Positions 34,501 to 44,795 are shown, counted from the first letter of the stretch. The stretch: 64,000 bases of DNA from Grammothele lineata (GCA_002150815.3 NDFF03000123.1:1-64000); one strand, 5' to 3'. Notes: generated from the letters alone by a model not told the origin. Program-made: numbers and translations.

Positions 34501-35777
34501 CGCCGCACATCGGGAGGGTGACGAAGTGCGCGGTGTTGTCGCGCTGCATGCGCCGGAAGAGCTTCCCGAACACGCGCACATGGCGCGTGAGCAGGTCCAG
34601 GCTGCGCTGGGCGACGGGGTCTGCGGGCGCCGCGCCGAGCGCGGAGACGAGGTTGATGCGCATCTCTGAGAGCGCTTGGAGCTGGACTGCGGAGCTTTGG
34701 AAGAATTCTTGGACCTGCGGCCGAACCAGGTCAGGTCAGGTCAGGTCAGGTCAGACGGTGAGGAGAGGAAGGTGGGACACTAACCCAGGGCTCGAATTCT
34801 TTGTAGTCCCTGGATGTGGAATAGCGATGATATGCCCAGAATGCCATTTTGACGAGGCATTTGAAGGCTAGGTGGGCGAGGAGGATGTCTTCTGCGATGT
34901 TGATTTGGGAGAGGGCGGCGGGAGTGATGGAGGGCAATGTCGATGCTAGCCGAGCGTAGTGAGCCTGCATGGGGAGTCGTAGGTTCTCCACGAGCTATAG
35001 GACGTTAGCTGGGAGTACGGAATTCTGACTCTAGATATCGCCCGTACCTGTCCCATCGTTTTCACGCCAGTCAGCATCTTGAACGCCGCGTACTCTTTGA
35101 GCACGGCGTTCAGCAGCTCTAGCGAGCGTCGCAATACGATCGTGGCATTGGGCACCGATTTGCTGACACGCCCCTCCACTGAGGCATCAATTGCGCCCAC
35201 TAACTGGGGGATGAGGTTGGGCCTGAAAGTCGGCATGAGGGTGAGGAGGAGGGAATGAAAAGCAAGGAGCTCACCAAGCCACAGGGTAGTCCTGTCTGGC
35301 TATCTTGGCGACGATGAGGGCGTTACATTGGGCAATCTGCAGTCGAGGATTCGCATGATGACGGAAAAAGAGTGTCGAGACAAAGAGGCTGCTCACGATG
35401 TCGTCTGTCTCGTCCAAAAGCGTCAAGCAGCGTGCCCGGATCCGATCCTTGCTCTCCGGCGGGAAGAGTCTGGGCTGATTGGGTCATGTTGGTCAGAGCA
35501 GAAGATAGATGAAAGGGACCCACTTTCGTGATCGCCAGTGGCCGGTCGCAGCGTTCTTGAACTGGATGATCGCTTGTTGTCGGACGGGCAGCGGAAGAGA
35601 CCTCTGGACGGCGATCTCGTGGAGGAAGTCATACGCCCCTGGGATCTCGAGAAGCTCCTTGAGACGGGTGGCAGATGCCTGCACTTGGCCGGGATCCTGG
35701 GAGGCGGCACCGCACACGACGTTGTAGAGCTCCTCAGGCGACACTTGCTGTGGCTGAGCCTGAGCAGGCGGGGGCAT
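31534..35777 (-). CDS. KAP120: Importin-11/Kap120-type karyopherin
   Basis: HEAT-repeat importin-beta family transporter; Kap120/IPO11 imports ribosome-biogenesis factors and ubiquitin-conjugating enzymes in yeast and animals. Starts MPPPAQAQPQQVSPEELYNV at 35777. The importin N-terminal region reads ATRLKELLEIPGAYDFLHEI, RQQAIIQFKNAATGHWRSRK (family signature), DRIRARCLTLLDETDDIVSS and NPRLQIAQCNALIVAKIARQ with DYPVAW. HEAT-like helices follow through many short exons (LDLLTRHVRVFGKLFRRMQR, GLIDLVPLIIEQLANNLELS, IANLVATARPEVLDRLSTEV). The C-terminus is YQVFETDPVRTTSLTGYIAE ending DALTGNRP. About 1,000 residues and more than 15 introns. The frame appears intact. Confidence 0.88.
32590..32625. 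repeat. CATT-type microsatellite in a KAP120 intron
   Basis: Imperfect (CATT)n with interspersed CGTT/CATG units. It lies within an intron, so length change should not affect the protein. Confidence 0.6.
34728..34755. repeat. Pentanucleotide repeat (CTGAC on the coding strand)
   Basis: Five perfect tandem GGTCA-type units on the plus strand, which read CTGAC x5 on the coding (minus) strand of KAP120. They lie within an intron (GTTAGT...CCGCAG) a short distance upstream of the acceptor. CTGAC is the branch-point consensus of the other introns in this window. Confidence 0.75.
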
Positions 35778-36003
35778 GGCGAGCGAGGTGGTACTCTGGG
35801 TGAGACTGGGTTGCCGGTGGGCACGCGCAGTGAACGAGGTCGGATTGAGGCGAGCGCAGGCTTAAATACAGGGCAGAAGACCGAAAAATGGCCGAACACG
35901 TTTGGCTGGAGGCGGTCGCCAGGATATTGAGGAAGATCGGGCACCGTGCAGGGCTGCATACGCGAGGCCAGCCGAGGCGCGCAGGAAACGCCCGCGCCAA
36001 ACA

Positions 36004-36009
36004 ACGCGT
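36004..36009 (+). promoter_or_regulatory. ACGCGT (MluI cell-cycle box) upstream of SLX4
   Basis: ACGCGT about 89-94 bp upstream of the most upstream SLX4 ATG (36098), in a CG-rich patch with TCGCGACGCG. It lies in the shared promoter with the divergent KAP120. An MBF-type role is inference. Confidence 0.4.
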
Positions 36010-36097
36010 CAACAAACGCGCGTCATTGTCGCGACGCGCTCTCGGCTAGCTCCTTCGTCCGAATTCGAAACAACCACCGGTTCCGCCAACGCGCTGC

Positions 36098-39000
36098 ATG
36101 AGGCGTGTCTCCGCTCTCTCCTGCTGGAAACCTCTTGCTTGTCACACAAGTCGCCTTTATACGCCCTACGCTACCGACACACCTCAGGTCCTCTACCGCA
36201 GCGGAACCCCTATTGCTTCTCTCGGCGCGAGCTTCCGTTCCTCCGGTCCCATGCCGGTTCCAGGGCCATCCTTTTCTTACAGTCAAGGTTTAACTTCACA
36301 GGCCACGAGCAACGGCTCCACAGCCGATTATGTTGAAGATTCGGAACCAGAGAGGATGGAGCGCCGCGTGCTGGAGAAAACGCGCCGGAAGAAATCTCGT
36401 ACAAAGCACAAACCACCGCCAGCTGTAGAGGCCATTGAGCTCACGGATAGCGAACCGTCGCTTCCTCGTCGGTCACAGACCCAAGTGCCAAGGCTTGTTG
36501 TTGAGCCCTTACTCATTATTGACCTCTCCGGTTAGTCCGTGATTCCATCAACTGTGGTTCTTTCCTTGAACGCAGCTGCTCCCTAGACGGAAGTGAACCA
36601 TTCCAGCCTACTGTAGACGCTCAGAGTACGGCCGCTCGGGAGGACGGCTTGGTAATCGACGAGCCTAGTGAAGAGACCACGAACGGTGTGTAATCTAACG
36701 CCGAAATCTAGGTTTAAGCTCGCTGAGACCTAGTAGGCGACACGTTAGATGAGTCCCTACCTTCATTGAGGGAGGTTCTAGGCCTACCGCCGGCACCCCT
36801 TTTGCAGCAGGAGCCTCACGCAGAAGCGCCACCTTCGTTGCAAACGTCAAAGGTCATACAGGTTGGCTCTCTAACACGGCCATCCTCTCCAGCACGGCGT
36901 CTATCGTCACCACCGGACGCCCCTTTTGAGCTGTGCGACGACGATGAAGAGAAGGCTCGACAGAAACTCGGTCGATTTGCTTACGCTGCTCCCGCCGCCA
37001 CTCATCGCATGGCGTCTAAGACACCTTCGCCAACTACCAACACGCCTCCGCCTGAGAAACCGCGCGCAAAGACCAAGGTTCAGAGAGTACCAACGCACCG
37101 CTTCGTGGCCGACTTTCCCGACAGGGAGCTCGCCCGGATCCTCAAATGCCCCTCGTGTGATCTCGCGTGGACGACGCGGAAGAGCGTCGAGCAGAAGATG
37201 AAGCACATCCAGAGTTGTGCGAAGAAGAACCGCCTCGAGGACGACACCGTGCGGACGCTGCTACGAAAGGAGCTCGCCAGCCTGCCGCCTATCGCGTCGT
37301 CCTCAAAGTCCAGCTCCCCCGTGGAGCCAGATACGCCGCCAGTTCCGGACACGCTATTGGAAGAGGCGCTCAGGGATGGGCAAAGGAAGAAGCACGGCAG
37401 GCGGCCGCAGGTGCTCCAGACTGTCAAGAGCATCACAGAGACAAGAGAAAGCATCTTAGACAAAGCGCGCCTCCTGCTTCAATCCGGTACAAGTTCGCAC
37501 AACGTTCAGTCTGTAGCGGGTCCGTCTGGGAGCGCGCCTCCTGCCTCTCCCAACGCTGTGGCAGAACCTCCGACTACCCAGGCGTTTGGTAGCAGCAGAC
37601 TGGCCGCGCGCCAGAATTTGACGGAGGTCCATGCTGCGGATACCACAGTAGAATTTGGACCTAGCCGACTGGGCGCAAGGCTCGCTTCGCGCGTCCAGTC
37701 TGGCATTGTGAATGCCGGCGCGGCTATTGCTAGCCACTCGGACGTTTCCCCTCTGACGCAACTGCCTCGCGATGCTTTGGACGATGCACACCCACCGCCA
37801 CCCCAAGACGAGCGTGCTGACGAACACCCTCCCGCGACGCAAGTCTTTGCTCCAAGTAAACTAACAAATATGCTCGGACTAACCGCCACTCGCAAGCTCA
37901 CCGCCCCTGAAGGTACAGTTGGCATGCGCTCTCTATGCGCGCACGGCTAACCACCCCACCTCACCCAGACGACCCCACAGACGACCTCATATCGCTCCAC
38001 GACACCTCATCCGACGACCTCGACCTCGGGAACCCCTCTCCCCCCAGACCCGTACGTGTTGCCCCCAGCGCGCGCCCCCTCCCCCCTCTCCCTGACGCGA
38101 GCACGACTGATGACCAACAGCGCTCCCCCATCTCCCTCTCCATCTCCATCCCCAGCAGCTCAAACGCAAACCCTCGTCAAGCCTCTCCGAGCCCGATGGG
38201 AGGCATCCCGTACGCCCTCGCGCGGCGTTCTGAATCCTCGTCTCCGTCATCGCGCCCGTCGCTGCCCCTGCAAGAGCGGGATCCCGTAAGCCAGCCGCGG
38301 GCGTACAGACGCAGTCCGTCCCCGGAATGGGCCGAGGGCGATATCAGCAGCGCTGCAGACGAGCGTGAGTTCTTCGCGCAGGACGAGGGTGAAGAGTACT
38401 GGTATGATCATGATTACGATTGGAATGAGTGGGTCCCGGACGGGGCAAGGGACGACGGTGCGATCCTGCACTACGCCGGGGGAGAGGCGCCGGAGGAGCC
38501 CGGGCTGTTCGTGCGGGAGGAAGTTGAAGGTGGGTATGGTGGGAGCCGGTGGGATCAGGATGATGGGTGGGACGATGGGGCCGTCTTGCATTACGTGCCC
38601 GAGGATGTGCCTGAGGCGGGACCGAGCACGTCGGTGTTGCCTGAAGCGGGACCGTCCAGGATCGCTGAGGTGGCGCCTACACATGAAGTGTTGCCTCCCA
38701 AGAAAAAACGAGGCAGGCCCAAGAAGGTCACCGTGATGGACGAAGGTGGCGCGGACCCGGGACCTTCATCGCGTGCAGTAGAACGCTCTGAGGGCGGCCC
38801 ACCGCTGGCGGCTTCGAAGAAGCGTCCAGGTCGGCCTAGGAAGGATAAAGCCAAAGCCGATGGAGAGGACGACGACGCAGTGACGGGCAAGCCGAAGGAC
38901 ATCTCCCAGGAAGACCTGAACGTGAAGCTCAAGGCGGCGATCCTGGCGGACGAGGCGCTCCACCTCCGCGTCTTGCGCTACGAGGTAAGCGCTTGAAGCT

Positions 39001-39295
39001 TGAGCACTCAACAACGCCGCGTGTGTGGGCGTTTTGCTCACTTGGTCCGATGATACAGCCTGTCCACTTCGACGTCTTCCTGAAACTCGCGACGGATATT
39101 GGCATCCCAGAGAAACGCTCCGGCCTGCGCCTGAAAGTGCGCACGTTCCTCGACCAGAAGGTGAGCGTGCCTTTCATCCTGATCATTGACAAGCTCATTA
39201 TGGAGGGTCTGACGAGCGGGCAATGGCTACAGGCGATACATTTCTATGGCTCCAACCCCTCTGGCAGCCGGACGAGGCGGACGCGGTATCCCTAG
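36098..39295 (+). CDS. SLX4: SLX4-type structure-specific endonuclease scaffold
   Basis: Scaffold of Slx1-Slx4, which resolves branched DNA in repair. The first in-frame Met is at 36098, but MPVPGPSFSYSQGL at 36250 could be the real start. After two introns a long low-complexity part follows, then a Zn-finger: LKCPSCDLAWTTRKSVEQKM and KHIQSCAKKNRLE. Downstream are two AT-hooks (KKKRGRPKKV, KKRPGRPRKD) and two copies of a DDGAxLHYxxE repeat. The C-terminal Slx4 domain that binds Slx1 spans introns: DLNVKLKAAILADEALHLRV, LRYE, PVHFDVFLKLATDIGIPEKR, SGLRLKVRTFLDQK, then AIHFYGSNPSGSRTRRTRYP at the stop. About 850-950 residues. Divergent from KAP120. Confidence 0.85.
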
Positions 39296-39590
39296 CGTTA
39301 GTACTGATGTAACGTGGCGCGCGTGCTTCGATTCGTGGACGCAAGTATGGTGGTCGTCTGCTCTTCCCGGTTTCTCATAATTTTGCTTGGTCACAGTCCT
39401 TGGAGTTGCATCCCTGCAGCGAGGTATATTCCGATCCTCTGGTTTACATTTTCACGACGATATTTCTAGTCCGAAACTCACGCGACGCCTCTGGGGAAAA
39501 CCCCGCGCATCGAGTACATTATGTCTTCACTAGAAGGGGCACATCTATTCAAGGGCAAACGGGCCAAGCGGGAACCTGTAGCGTGCTTAG
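39296..39590. other. Spacer between SLX4 and the inverted duplication
   Basis: SLX4 3' end and unique-looking sequence up to the start of the FPGS-derived fragment. No gene is recognised. Confidence 0.4.
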
Positions 39591-39599
39591 GTGCATACA

Positions 39600-39850
39600 G
39601 TCTGTCAAATACATGAGCGCACTAGGCGAGCAGAGGCTCTTCGACCGCGTCGGATTCTACGCGAACGTCACGTACGCAGACGGTGGCTTCAAGCCTTCTA
39701 TACCTCATCGCGTTATTACAATCGTACTGAGAAGCTGTTGTGGCACCAGCAGACCTGGCAACGAAGGCGATTCCCCAGTTCGATCTCGCCCAGCTCAAGA
39801 CCCAGAACGAGACACCTCGACAGCCAGCTCGCAGTGCGTCCAACACGCAC
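39600..39850 (+). pseudogene. Folylpolyglutamate synthase gene fragment
   Basis: Two short pieces match the intact FPGS gene at 46709-48746. [20 protein letters not shown] at about 39630-39690 corresponds to [19 protein letters not shown], and [20 protein letters not shown] at about 39750-39815 corresponds to [20 protein letters not shown]. The sequence between them has diverged from the intact gene's intron, and both the upstream catalytic part and the last about 60 codons are gone. Orientation is plus while the intact gene is minus, as expected for the left arm of an inverted duplication centred near 44305. It cannot encode a functional enzyme. Confidence 0.8.
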
Positions 39851-40880
39851 CCGCTTCCAGATATAAACTCGGAATTTGCGCTAGCAATGATAAGTCACGT
39901 GCAGCATCTCTGAAGTTACTTACCGTGACAGGGCATGCCGTCGAGGGGTCTTTCCAGCTTGTTCCAGTATATCCTCGTCATCATCATTGATGCCTTCGGT
40001 TCGTCTACCACGGAAAATACTCTTCCTTAACATGATCCATCGTCTGTGAACAACACCAAGCAATGGGTTCAAGCGTATGCACCTTCTGGATTAATAGTTC
40101 AGCCGATCATCTGGCAGGACAGGAGAGCGAGACAAGTTGTATGCCATATTGACCAGTGTGCTGTATTGTACATGGATGTAGGGACCGAGGGGCAGACGCG
40201 ATGTACCACAGAAAGCTGAGCAGAACGGATGAAATTGATCAAAGCGGGAGAGTAACAAGGGGAATCGGTAGCAGCGAGTAACTCGGACACTGATCGCACA
40301 TCTAGTTAGAAACACGTCCAGCACGGCAGAGGTACGTTTGTTCACAGCACTCGGAATATCAGAAAGCACGGACTCGCGGTCGTGAAGAACGTTGCTCGGA
40401 AAGACGGCGTGTGCGCTCCTTAGCAGCCTACAGAAGTGGTATGCCTTGGTTAAAAATCTTGCGAGACGAAAACGGATCGCGCCGACGCACCGAAATCTCC
40501 GCTCGGAGCTTTATGCATTCGGTCTGTAGCTTGTGCAGCTTGTAAGATACGCCGGCGATGAAGCCAAGTTGCAGCTGTTCGGTAAACGTGGGAGCGCGAT
40601 TGCTTTCGTCTCTGAAGGTAGCAGCGCTTGCGCACAAACTGCCAATAAAAGTAGCATTTTCTGGATTAGTAATCTGCCGGCCACGTGCGTCTGCAGCAAA
40701 CCTTTCCAAATGGTCTCTGAAATACGAGAGAGATCCTGGTGATAGTTATAGCCCTCCGGGCAGACCTGGACACAAATGAGCGCACTCAGAAGGTACTAAC
40801 TTTTCCTCGCTGGGGACGGACATTTCAGTAGCTATATGCATAATGCGTCTGCTTTAGTACAGCCTCGTTGAGGGTCTTGA

Positions 40881-40960
40881 GTGGCCTGCCCCCAGCGGAC
40901 GGAGTTAGCCCTCGCGCTCCGCGCTCGAGCTAACACAGCGCCGCTGGGGACAGGCCACTT
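40881..40960. repeat. Long hairpin (nested inverted repeats)
   Basis: Arms 40881-40899 (AGTGGCCTGCCCCCAGCGG) and 40942-40960 are inverted repeats with one mismatch. A second inner pair GTTAGC (about 40905) and GCTAAC (about 40930) encloses a CG-rich loop. It lies 135 bp inside the left end of the 3.07-kb insertion. It could be a foldback transposon end or encode a structured RNA; the sequence does not say which. Confidence 0.65.
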
Positions 40961-41100
40961 GATAAAGACTTCAGGGATTGCAAGGGCATGACGTGCTCAG
41001 GCTCACAGAGCATCGCAGCAGCTCTGCTGGTTCTCGATATGACTTGAACGTTGTCTGCACAGGAGCACACTCTGACAATTCTGAGAGTCAGCGGCTCGAC

Positions 41101-41121
41101 CTTCAAGCTTCAAGCTTCAAG
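41101..41121. repeat. CTTCAAG short tandem repeat
   Basis: Three tandem CTTCAAG units. Non-coding, inside the 3.07-kb insertion. Confidence 0.6.
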
Positions 41122-41150
41122 TTGGATGAGTACTAATCAGTAATTCCCAA

Positions 41151-41232
41151 TTTGTCTGACAAGGTCTGACGCACTGACGTGTCTGACGGATCTGATCGTC
41201 AGACGCTCAGATGCGTCAGACGTTCAGACTTT
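41151..41232. repeat. Cluster of TCTGAC / GTCAGA motifs
   Basis: At least seven TCTGAC, GTCAGA or close variants in about 80 bp, in both orientations, able to form several alternative hairpins. The density resembles the subterminal motif arrays bound by some DNA transposases; no element boundary can be placed with certainty. Confidence 0.45.
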
Positions 41233-41618
41233 CTACTTGCTCACTCTACGCTGGTAGACGTTACAAGGCGCTCCATCCTGTTGCATACTCATTATATTAC
41301 ACGAAAACATTAATGCCTACAATTACACAATCATCACCTGCGAAGCCGTACTAGGGAAACTGTGCTGTCCATGCCTGAGACGAGCTTGTACTGGAGAGCA
41401 AGCGTCAAGACGATCGCCTCTACTCCTCCCTCAAAGCGTCCATCTCCTCCCGCCAACAGCTATACTTCTGCGCCGTGTCCGTTGCCCCTGAAGTCATCGA
41501 TGCGCACATCCCGCGCCCCGCACCGAGAGACCCATCCTACCAGGGATGAGCGTCAGCATACGCAGAGCCTACCCCCGAGCCGACCATGACCCCTAGATGC
41601 CACTGCGGCGCCTTGGCT

Positions 41619-42470
41619 TCAGCACGCATGCGCGGTTCGAGGACTTGAATCCGTGCAAGCCCACAAATGAGGGCAGCGAGGGCGGGTGGAGGACCACGGT
41701 GGATAGGGTTTGGGATGGCATAGTATCATGATGGTGGGTGCGCCTGGAGCAGGAGGATCTAGGAGATCGCAGGGCGTACCCTCGCGTGATGACTCTGCGA
41801 CACACCGCGGAGGCGGGGAGGTCCACCAGTATGTATACGCCCTTGCGCCCTCGAAGGAAGACAGAGGAGCCTCGCAGGCTAGGACGTCCCCAGCTCTCCC
41901 AGTTGGGGCCGGGCAATGGACGCGCTTCAGGGAGCAGAAGACAGCGGACACGAGAATGGCGACGAGACAGGCTGCCCCATCGACTGTCGCGTTGGCAATG
42001 ATCGCGGAGGTCGGACAGTGGTGGGATGGAGGGGAGGCGGTAGGGACGGCCGTGACCGCGGGATGCATAGTAGTGGAGGACGATATGGCGCCCGAGGCGA
42101 ATGTAGTAGAGGAGCGGGAGGTCGTTGACCCGAAGGTCATCGAAGCCGCCCCGGACGTAGTGTTTGAGGCAGAGGCGGACGGGAATACCAACGACGTGCT
42201 GAACGTAGGAATTGAGGATGAAGCCGAGGTGCCACCCGAGTCATCCACTTCGGCGGTATAGACGACGTAGTCAAACAGGACGAGCGACTACAGCAAGACT
42301 CGTGGCTGAGCGGGCTGTAAATCGAGCCAGGCATCGCCTTTGGGCACGCCGCGGAAAATGCCATTGAAGCGGAGCGAAAGGCGCAAGTGAAGACAACGCC
42401 CATCGCTGTTCCTTGGAAGGGACAGGCCAAGGACAGGTCCTAGGACGACGTGGGCGACGGTGACGGTGAT
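41619..42470 (-). pseudogene. Decayed Ser/Thr-rich single-pass membrane protein gene
   Basis: The minus frame 42248-41619 begins MDDSGGTSASSSIPTF, continues as a Ser/Thr-rich stalk, then a short hydrophobic stretch (GAACLVAILVSAVFCSLKR) and a Pro/Ser-rich tail. Just upstream, in another frame, FQGTAMGVVFTCAF and (C)LFDYVVYTAEVDDSG can be read; GTAI.V.G and LDYVVYT are motifs I associate with a common Agaricomycete family of ectodomain-stalk-helix membrane proteins. Frame changes and the weak membrane segment suggest decay. It lies within the 3.07-kb insertion. An overlapping plus-strand open frame (41710-42261) is antisense shadow. Confidence 0.4.
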
Positions 42471-43814
42471 GGCTTGTGAGGAGCGGCCGGGGGCAAGGCT
42501 TGAGCTGTGCCATTGCCCGCATATTCACGTTCTTGTCGTAGTGCTTGCGTGTGTGCACCCGTTTCCATAGTGTGCGCGTCTGTGAGCCTCGCAGTGGTCA
42601 GTGGCGGCGCATAAGTTGAGATGTGTGGCAATAGTAAGGAGTAGCCTAGGGAAACAGAAATATAACAAACCACATATGTGGTAGTGACCCCGAGACGGCG
42701 TACCTCAATACGAACTCGCAAGGGCCGGTGTCATGGCCGTGCAAGTGCGAATGGGTATTCGATGTCTTCGAGAAGCCACGCATATTCACCGATGAGATCT
42801 ATCCACACAACTTGAATAGCACAACTCACCGCAAATCCCATCCGTTAATTTGCTTGACATCCTACCAAGCATCCCCGTAGTCCGTAAGGTGCGCCATCCC
42901 GTTCTCTCGTGTTCGCTTAGCTGTCGATTCTTATCAGGTATCACAAACGCCAGGTTGTAATATGAGGAAAACAGTCAAGTGACGGCGGAGAGTGGAGAGA
43001 ACAAGCTTGAGCCGAGAGCATGACGGAGAGAGAAAAGAACAAGTGTCAAGTGCGAGGCGCCAGGGATGGATATGCCAGCGGGCGACAGATTTGGGCGCTT
43101 TGCTCAGCGCACGTCGCACACGCCCACGGCCGGGAAGGCAGCGGCTCAACCGATGCGAACAGCAATTCCCTCCGGAGCCAGCACACCCGAGGATGGAATC
43201 CGAGCCTGTTGAAGGTGTTCGGAGGCGCTCACCGCACAGCAGAGAAAACACTACAAGCCCGGACGGAATGCGGGCGCACTTGAGTACTACTGCTGGCCAA
43301 GCGAATGTAAAATCGACAGACGCTCTCCACGAAACGCAGAGCAGTCGAAGGGTCCTGGATTCGGAACACCATGGTCTTGAAGCAGGCGCTACTATAGCGC
43401 ACAAACTTGAACACTATGTCCCGGCCTACCCTCATAGCTCACCTACCACAAAATGCTACGAAACAATGTGTGGCCCAATACACGTGAACCTCCTCTAGTA
43501 CACTCCGAGCCTAGGAGCCGAGGGACGAAGTCAAGCTTCAAATCGACTTGTTCCGGCCGTGAAACGTTCAGTATCCCGATACCGATCCGACCGGCGCTGG
43601 GCGAGCGGCAATTCAGCGTCAAAGCTGAGTAATCCTCCGGTCCGGTTTGGGCGTATCGCTCGCACGTGGTCGTGGGTATCTTCACGTGAGTAATTTTCCT
43701 ACCTTACAAGGCAAGTTGTTCTCAGCGGTATGCATTTTCTACTATATACGCCAGATCTGATACAAAGATTCGACAATGTTACCCCCCAAGACCTGTCCAC
43801 TGAAGTGTCCAGGA
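42471..43814. other. Unannotated right part of the insertion
   Basis: Open frames on both strands (for example 42934-43404 minus and 42992-43498 plus) overlap each other, lack motifs and show no convincing splice signals. I see no supported gene. Confidence 0.4.
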
Positions 43815-44290
43815 ATAGAGTGCGCTCCTCGTCCAAGATCGCGAGAAGAGCATCGACATCATCAAGCAGTTGTTTGAGTGTGATGAGTTGTGCACGTGGT
43901 AGATTGGCGTGAACGGCGTGCATGAGGAATGGAATGACGGTCAAGAGCCCGAAGGCCCCGAGGACGAAACCAGCGAGGTCATAATTGGCAGGCATGGTGG
44001 TGGTATACAGTCTGTAGAAGAGAAGGACGACTCGAGAAGGAAGGGCCGGAGAAATGCAGTATACTCATTGCTCCAGATGACCGTGACGGTTTTAAACTGA
44101 TAGCCTTATTAGCGCTTACTAGTAACACTTGACGCTCAGCGGAGGTGGCAGTGCGGCCACACTTCTTAACTTCTCCGATAAGAACGAGGCCCTGTAAGCG
44201 CAGGCTCGGTTGTCCTAACATAGGAAAACGTGTAAGCGCAGCCTGCGCTTCCCTGCTAGGAAAACGTGTATGCTTGTCAAAAGGCACGAA
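43815..44290. repeat. Palindrome, left arm (476 bp)
   Basis: Reverse complement of 44320-44795: position sums are constant at 88610 (for example 44261 pairs with 44349, and 43815 with 44795). The parts checked are identical, including 121-residue and 63-residue frames found in both arms. The spacer 44291-44319 is 29 bp and repeats the start of the right arm. Confidence 0.9.
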
Positions 44291-44319
44291 GAATGCGTTC
44301 GTGCCTTTTGACAAGCAAG

Positions 44320-44795
44320 TTCGTGCCTTTTGACAAGCATACACGTTTTCCTAGCAGGGAAGCGCAGGCTGCGCTTACACGTTTTCCTATGTTAGGACAA
44401 CCGAGCCTGCGCTTACAGGGCCTCGTTCTTATCGGAGAAGTTAAGAAGTGTGGCCGCACTGCCACCTCCGCTGAGCGTCAAGTGTTACTAGTAAGCGCTA
44501 ATAAGGCTATCAGTTTAAAACCGTCACGGTCATCTGGAGCAATGAGTATACTGCATTTCTCCGGCCCTTCCTTCTCGAGTCGTCCTTCTCTTCTACAGAC
44601 TGTATACCACCACCATGCCTGCCAATTATGACCTCGCTGGTTTCGTCCTCGGGGCCTTCGGGCTCTTGACCGTCATTCCATTCCTCATGCACGCCGTTCA
44701 CGCCAATCTACCACGTGCACAACTCATCACACTCAAACAACTGCTTGATGATGTCGATGCTCTTCTCGCGATCTTGGACGAGGAGCGCACTCTAT
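44320..44795. repeat. Palindrome, right arm (476 bp)
   Basis: Inverted copy of 43815-44290. It contains the promoter and first exon of the membrane-protein gene, ending just after ...EERTL. Near the centre a motif TAGGAAAACGTGTA occurs twice per arm and AAGCGCAGCCTGCGCTT is itself palindromic, so the centre has nested symmetry. Confidence 0.9.

Larger units (their letters stand above)
40742..43818. mobile_element. 3.07-kb insertion in the left copy, flanked by ATAG
   Basis: Comparison with the right copy shows that 40746-43814 interrupts a continuous exon. ATAG is present at 40742-40745 and again at 43815-43818 but only once at the matching right-copy position, so it looks like a 4-bp target-site duplication. 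The insert starts TTATAGCCCTCCGGGCAGAC and ends AAGTGTCCAGGA; clear long terminal repeats are not visible, although CCTGGACAC occurs near both ends in opposite orientation. No transposase was recognised. It carries a hairpin, TCTGAC-rich DNA and a decayed membrane-protein gene, so it may be composite. Confidence 0.5.
40091..44600 (-). pseudogene. Left copy of the duplicated membrane-protein gene, split by a 3.07-kb insertion
   Basis: Mirror copy of the gene at 44615-46146. Its first part lies in the left palindrome arm (43815-44290, plus-strand coordinates) and begins MPANYDLAGFVLGAFGLLTV at 43995, identical to the right copy as far as LLAILDEERTL. There the sequence jumps into an insertion (40746-43814) and resumes at 40745 with the exon LSYFRDHLERFAADARGRQI, TNPENATFIGSLCASAATFR and FTEQLQLGFIAGVSYKLHKL. 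A frame difference follows NQGIPLL, after which SDIPSAVNKRTSAVLDVFLT can still be read. The 3' part is visibly diverged from the right copy (roughly nine bases in ten match by eye) whereas the 5' part is identical. Not functional. Confidence 0.7.

Noticed and set aside
41710..42261. 183-residue plus-strand frame
   Set aside because: Antisense to the decayed Ser/Thr-rich gene; its Val/Glu/Ala composition mirrors the Ser/Thr codons opposite.
42992..43498. 168-residue plus-strand frame
   Set aside because: Overlaps an equally long minus-strand frame; no motif, no splice signals.
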